A stretch of 64,000 nucleotides of DNA from Mesorhizobium loti (GTDB taxonomy: Bacteria; Pseudomonadota; Alphaproteobacteria; Rhizobiales; Rhizobiaceae), in contig NZ_PJRO01000001.1 in assembly GCF_002858745.1 (NCBI RefSeq), positions 372,001-436,000 on the forward strand, written 5' to 3'. The translations under genes and the position numbers were made by a program. This document shows positions 63,565 through 64,000 of this stretch, piece by piece. Numbering within the stretch: the first letter of the stretch is position 1; every line of letters begins with the position of its first letter. The notes under the pieces are model-generated. The model had not been told where the DNA came from, searched no databases, and saw only the letters and a list, made by a program, of their open reading frames with translations.

Positions 63565-64000
63565 ATGCCCCGTCTCAATGAGTTGCCGGAACGCGAGGCG
63601 CTCGCCGCGACAGTGGCTGAGGTCTTTTCGCAGCGCGTCGCCAATCAAGCCAGCCCCGGCATACGCTTCGTGGTCTTCGACGCTTCCGGGCCGATCCTCG
63701 ACGGCAGTTTCGGCAGCGCTGGAGCGACTGGAACCTCACCCGGACCGCACAGCCGCTTCCGAGTGGCTTCCTGCACCAAGAGTTTCACCGCCGCGGCGGT
63801 CCTGCAATTGCGCGACCGCGAGCTCCTGTCGCTGGACAGCCCGGTGACCGACTACGTATCTGACCTCATCCCGACGCTGCCAATCAACCAGCCGGAGGCA
63901 CCGACACTTCGGATGCTTCTGTCGATGGCTGGCGGCTTTCCGACCGACGACCCGTGGGCAGATCGACAGGAATCCATCTCCAACGAAGCCTTTCGCTCGA
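63565..64000 (+). CDS. Serine beta-lactamase-like hydrolase, N-terminal part (cut by window end)
   Basis: The first 145 residues of a class C beta-lactamase/esterase-type protein run off the window. The nucleophile motif S-x-x-K is Ser69-Cys-Thr-Lys72 in RVASCTKSF, followed by LLSLDSPVTDYVSD, as in the family. LRMLLSMAGGFPTDDPWADR is the usual next block (L-x-H/M-S-x-G). The Tyr-x-Asn motif lies outside. No signal peptide is seen, so it is probably cytoplasmic. Confidence 0.87.
   Translation, partial: MPRLNELPEREALAATVAEVFSQRVANQASPGIRFVVFDASGPILDGSFGSAGATGTSPGPHSRFRVASCTKSFTAAAVLQLRDRELLSLDSPVTDYVSDLIPTLPINQPEAPTLRMLLSMAGGFPTDDPWADRQESISNEAFRS

Noticed and set aside
1..64000. CRISPR arrays, insertion sequences, prophage, rRNA operons
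   Set aside because: No regularly spaced repeats, transposase, phage structural genes or rRNA sequences were seen; the only dispersed repeat is the 101-bp element.

Overview
The window is high-GC alphaproteobacterial chromosome, most likely order Hyphomicrobiales (Rhizobiales) and closest in flavour to Mesorhizobium/Aminobacter-type Phyllobacteriaceae. The support is gene content: a BioR-type biotin regulon with TTATCTATAA boxes, a cobalamin-dependent ribonucleotide reductase, PAS_5 next to PilZ, BTLCP and DUF3126 genes, DctBD-type regulators, EcfG-type stress promoters and a dispersed 101-bp palindromic repeat. This is a taxonomic inference from content, not a measured placement. I see no phage, transposase, integrase, CRISPR array or rRNA, so this is mostly ordinary chromosome with several compact, well-marked operons.

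Layout. 1-3.1 kb: start of a probable gatB (minus), then metQ-metN-metI methionine uptake. 3.1-6.1 kb: a MipA/OmpV-like outer-membrane protein in line with an OmpR-type regulator and an EnvZ-like kinase. 6.4-12.8 kb: small housekeeping and signalling genes (YjhX family, CBS pair, rhomboid, PAS_5, PilZ, BTLCP, gamma-carbonic-anhydrase fold, DUF3126), a probable small RNA terminator and a frameshifted small secreted-protein gene. 12.9-21 kb: cysE, enoyl-CoA hydratase, HD phosphohydrolase, GNAT, hydrolase, DUF192, double cold-shock protein, glyoxalase, DUF2218, DUF1697 and threonine deaminase. 21-29.3 kb: two tandem DUF900 lipoprotein hydrolases, a LysR/Gal80-like oxidoreductase divergent pair, bestrophin-like channel, adenine deaminase and an MBL-fold hydrolase.

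29.5-36 kb is the most coherent regulatory unit: dctB-dctD-like sensor and sigma-54 activator run straight into a tripartite tricarboxylate transporter (tctC-tctB-tctA), with a perfect 7-bp inverted repeat that fits an activator site and a -24/-12 type promoter in between. 36-44 kb: a secreted alpha/beta hydrolase, then a self-contained sugar cassette (binding protein, fused ATPase, two permeases, LacI regulator, Gfo/Idh/MocA dehydrogenase) with a 14-bp palindromic operator candidate. 44-47.2 kb: bioR and bioY-bioB-bioD with BioR boxes; bioF and bioA are absent here.

47.2-59 kb: DUF982 gene and a universal stress protein, each behind a GGAAC-N16/17-CGTT (EcfG-type) promoter; tRNA-Leu(UAA); an SDR; two copies of the 101-bp repeat, one forming the 5' end of a lipoprotein gene; an old yellow enzyme; tandem small secreted paralogues with a duplicated leader; wrbA; a MoCF/CinA-like protein; xanthine phosphoribosyltransferase and NUDIX hydrolases. 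59-64 kb: nrdJ behind a roughly 690-bp region that holds a DnaA-box match and two NrdR-box-like sites exactly 31 bp apart, then the start of a serine beta-lactamase-like hydrolase cut by the window end.
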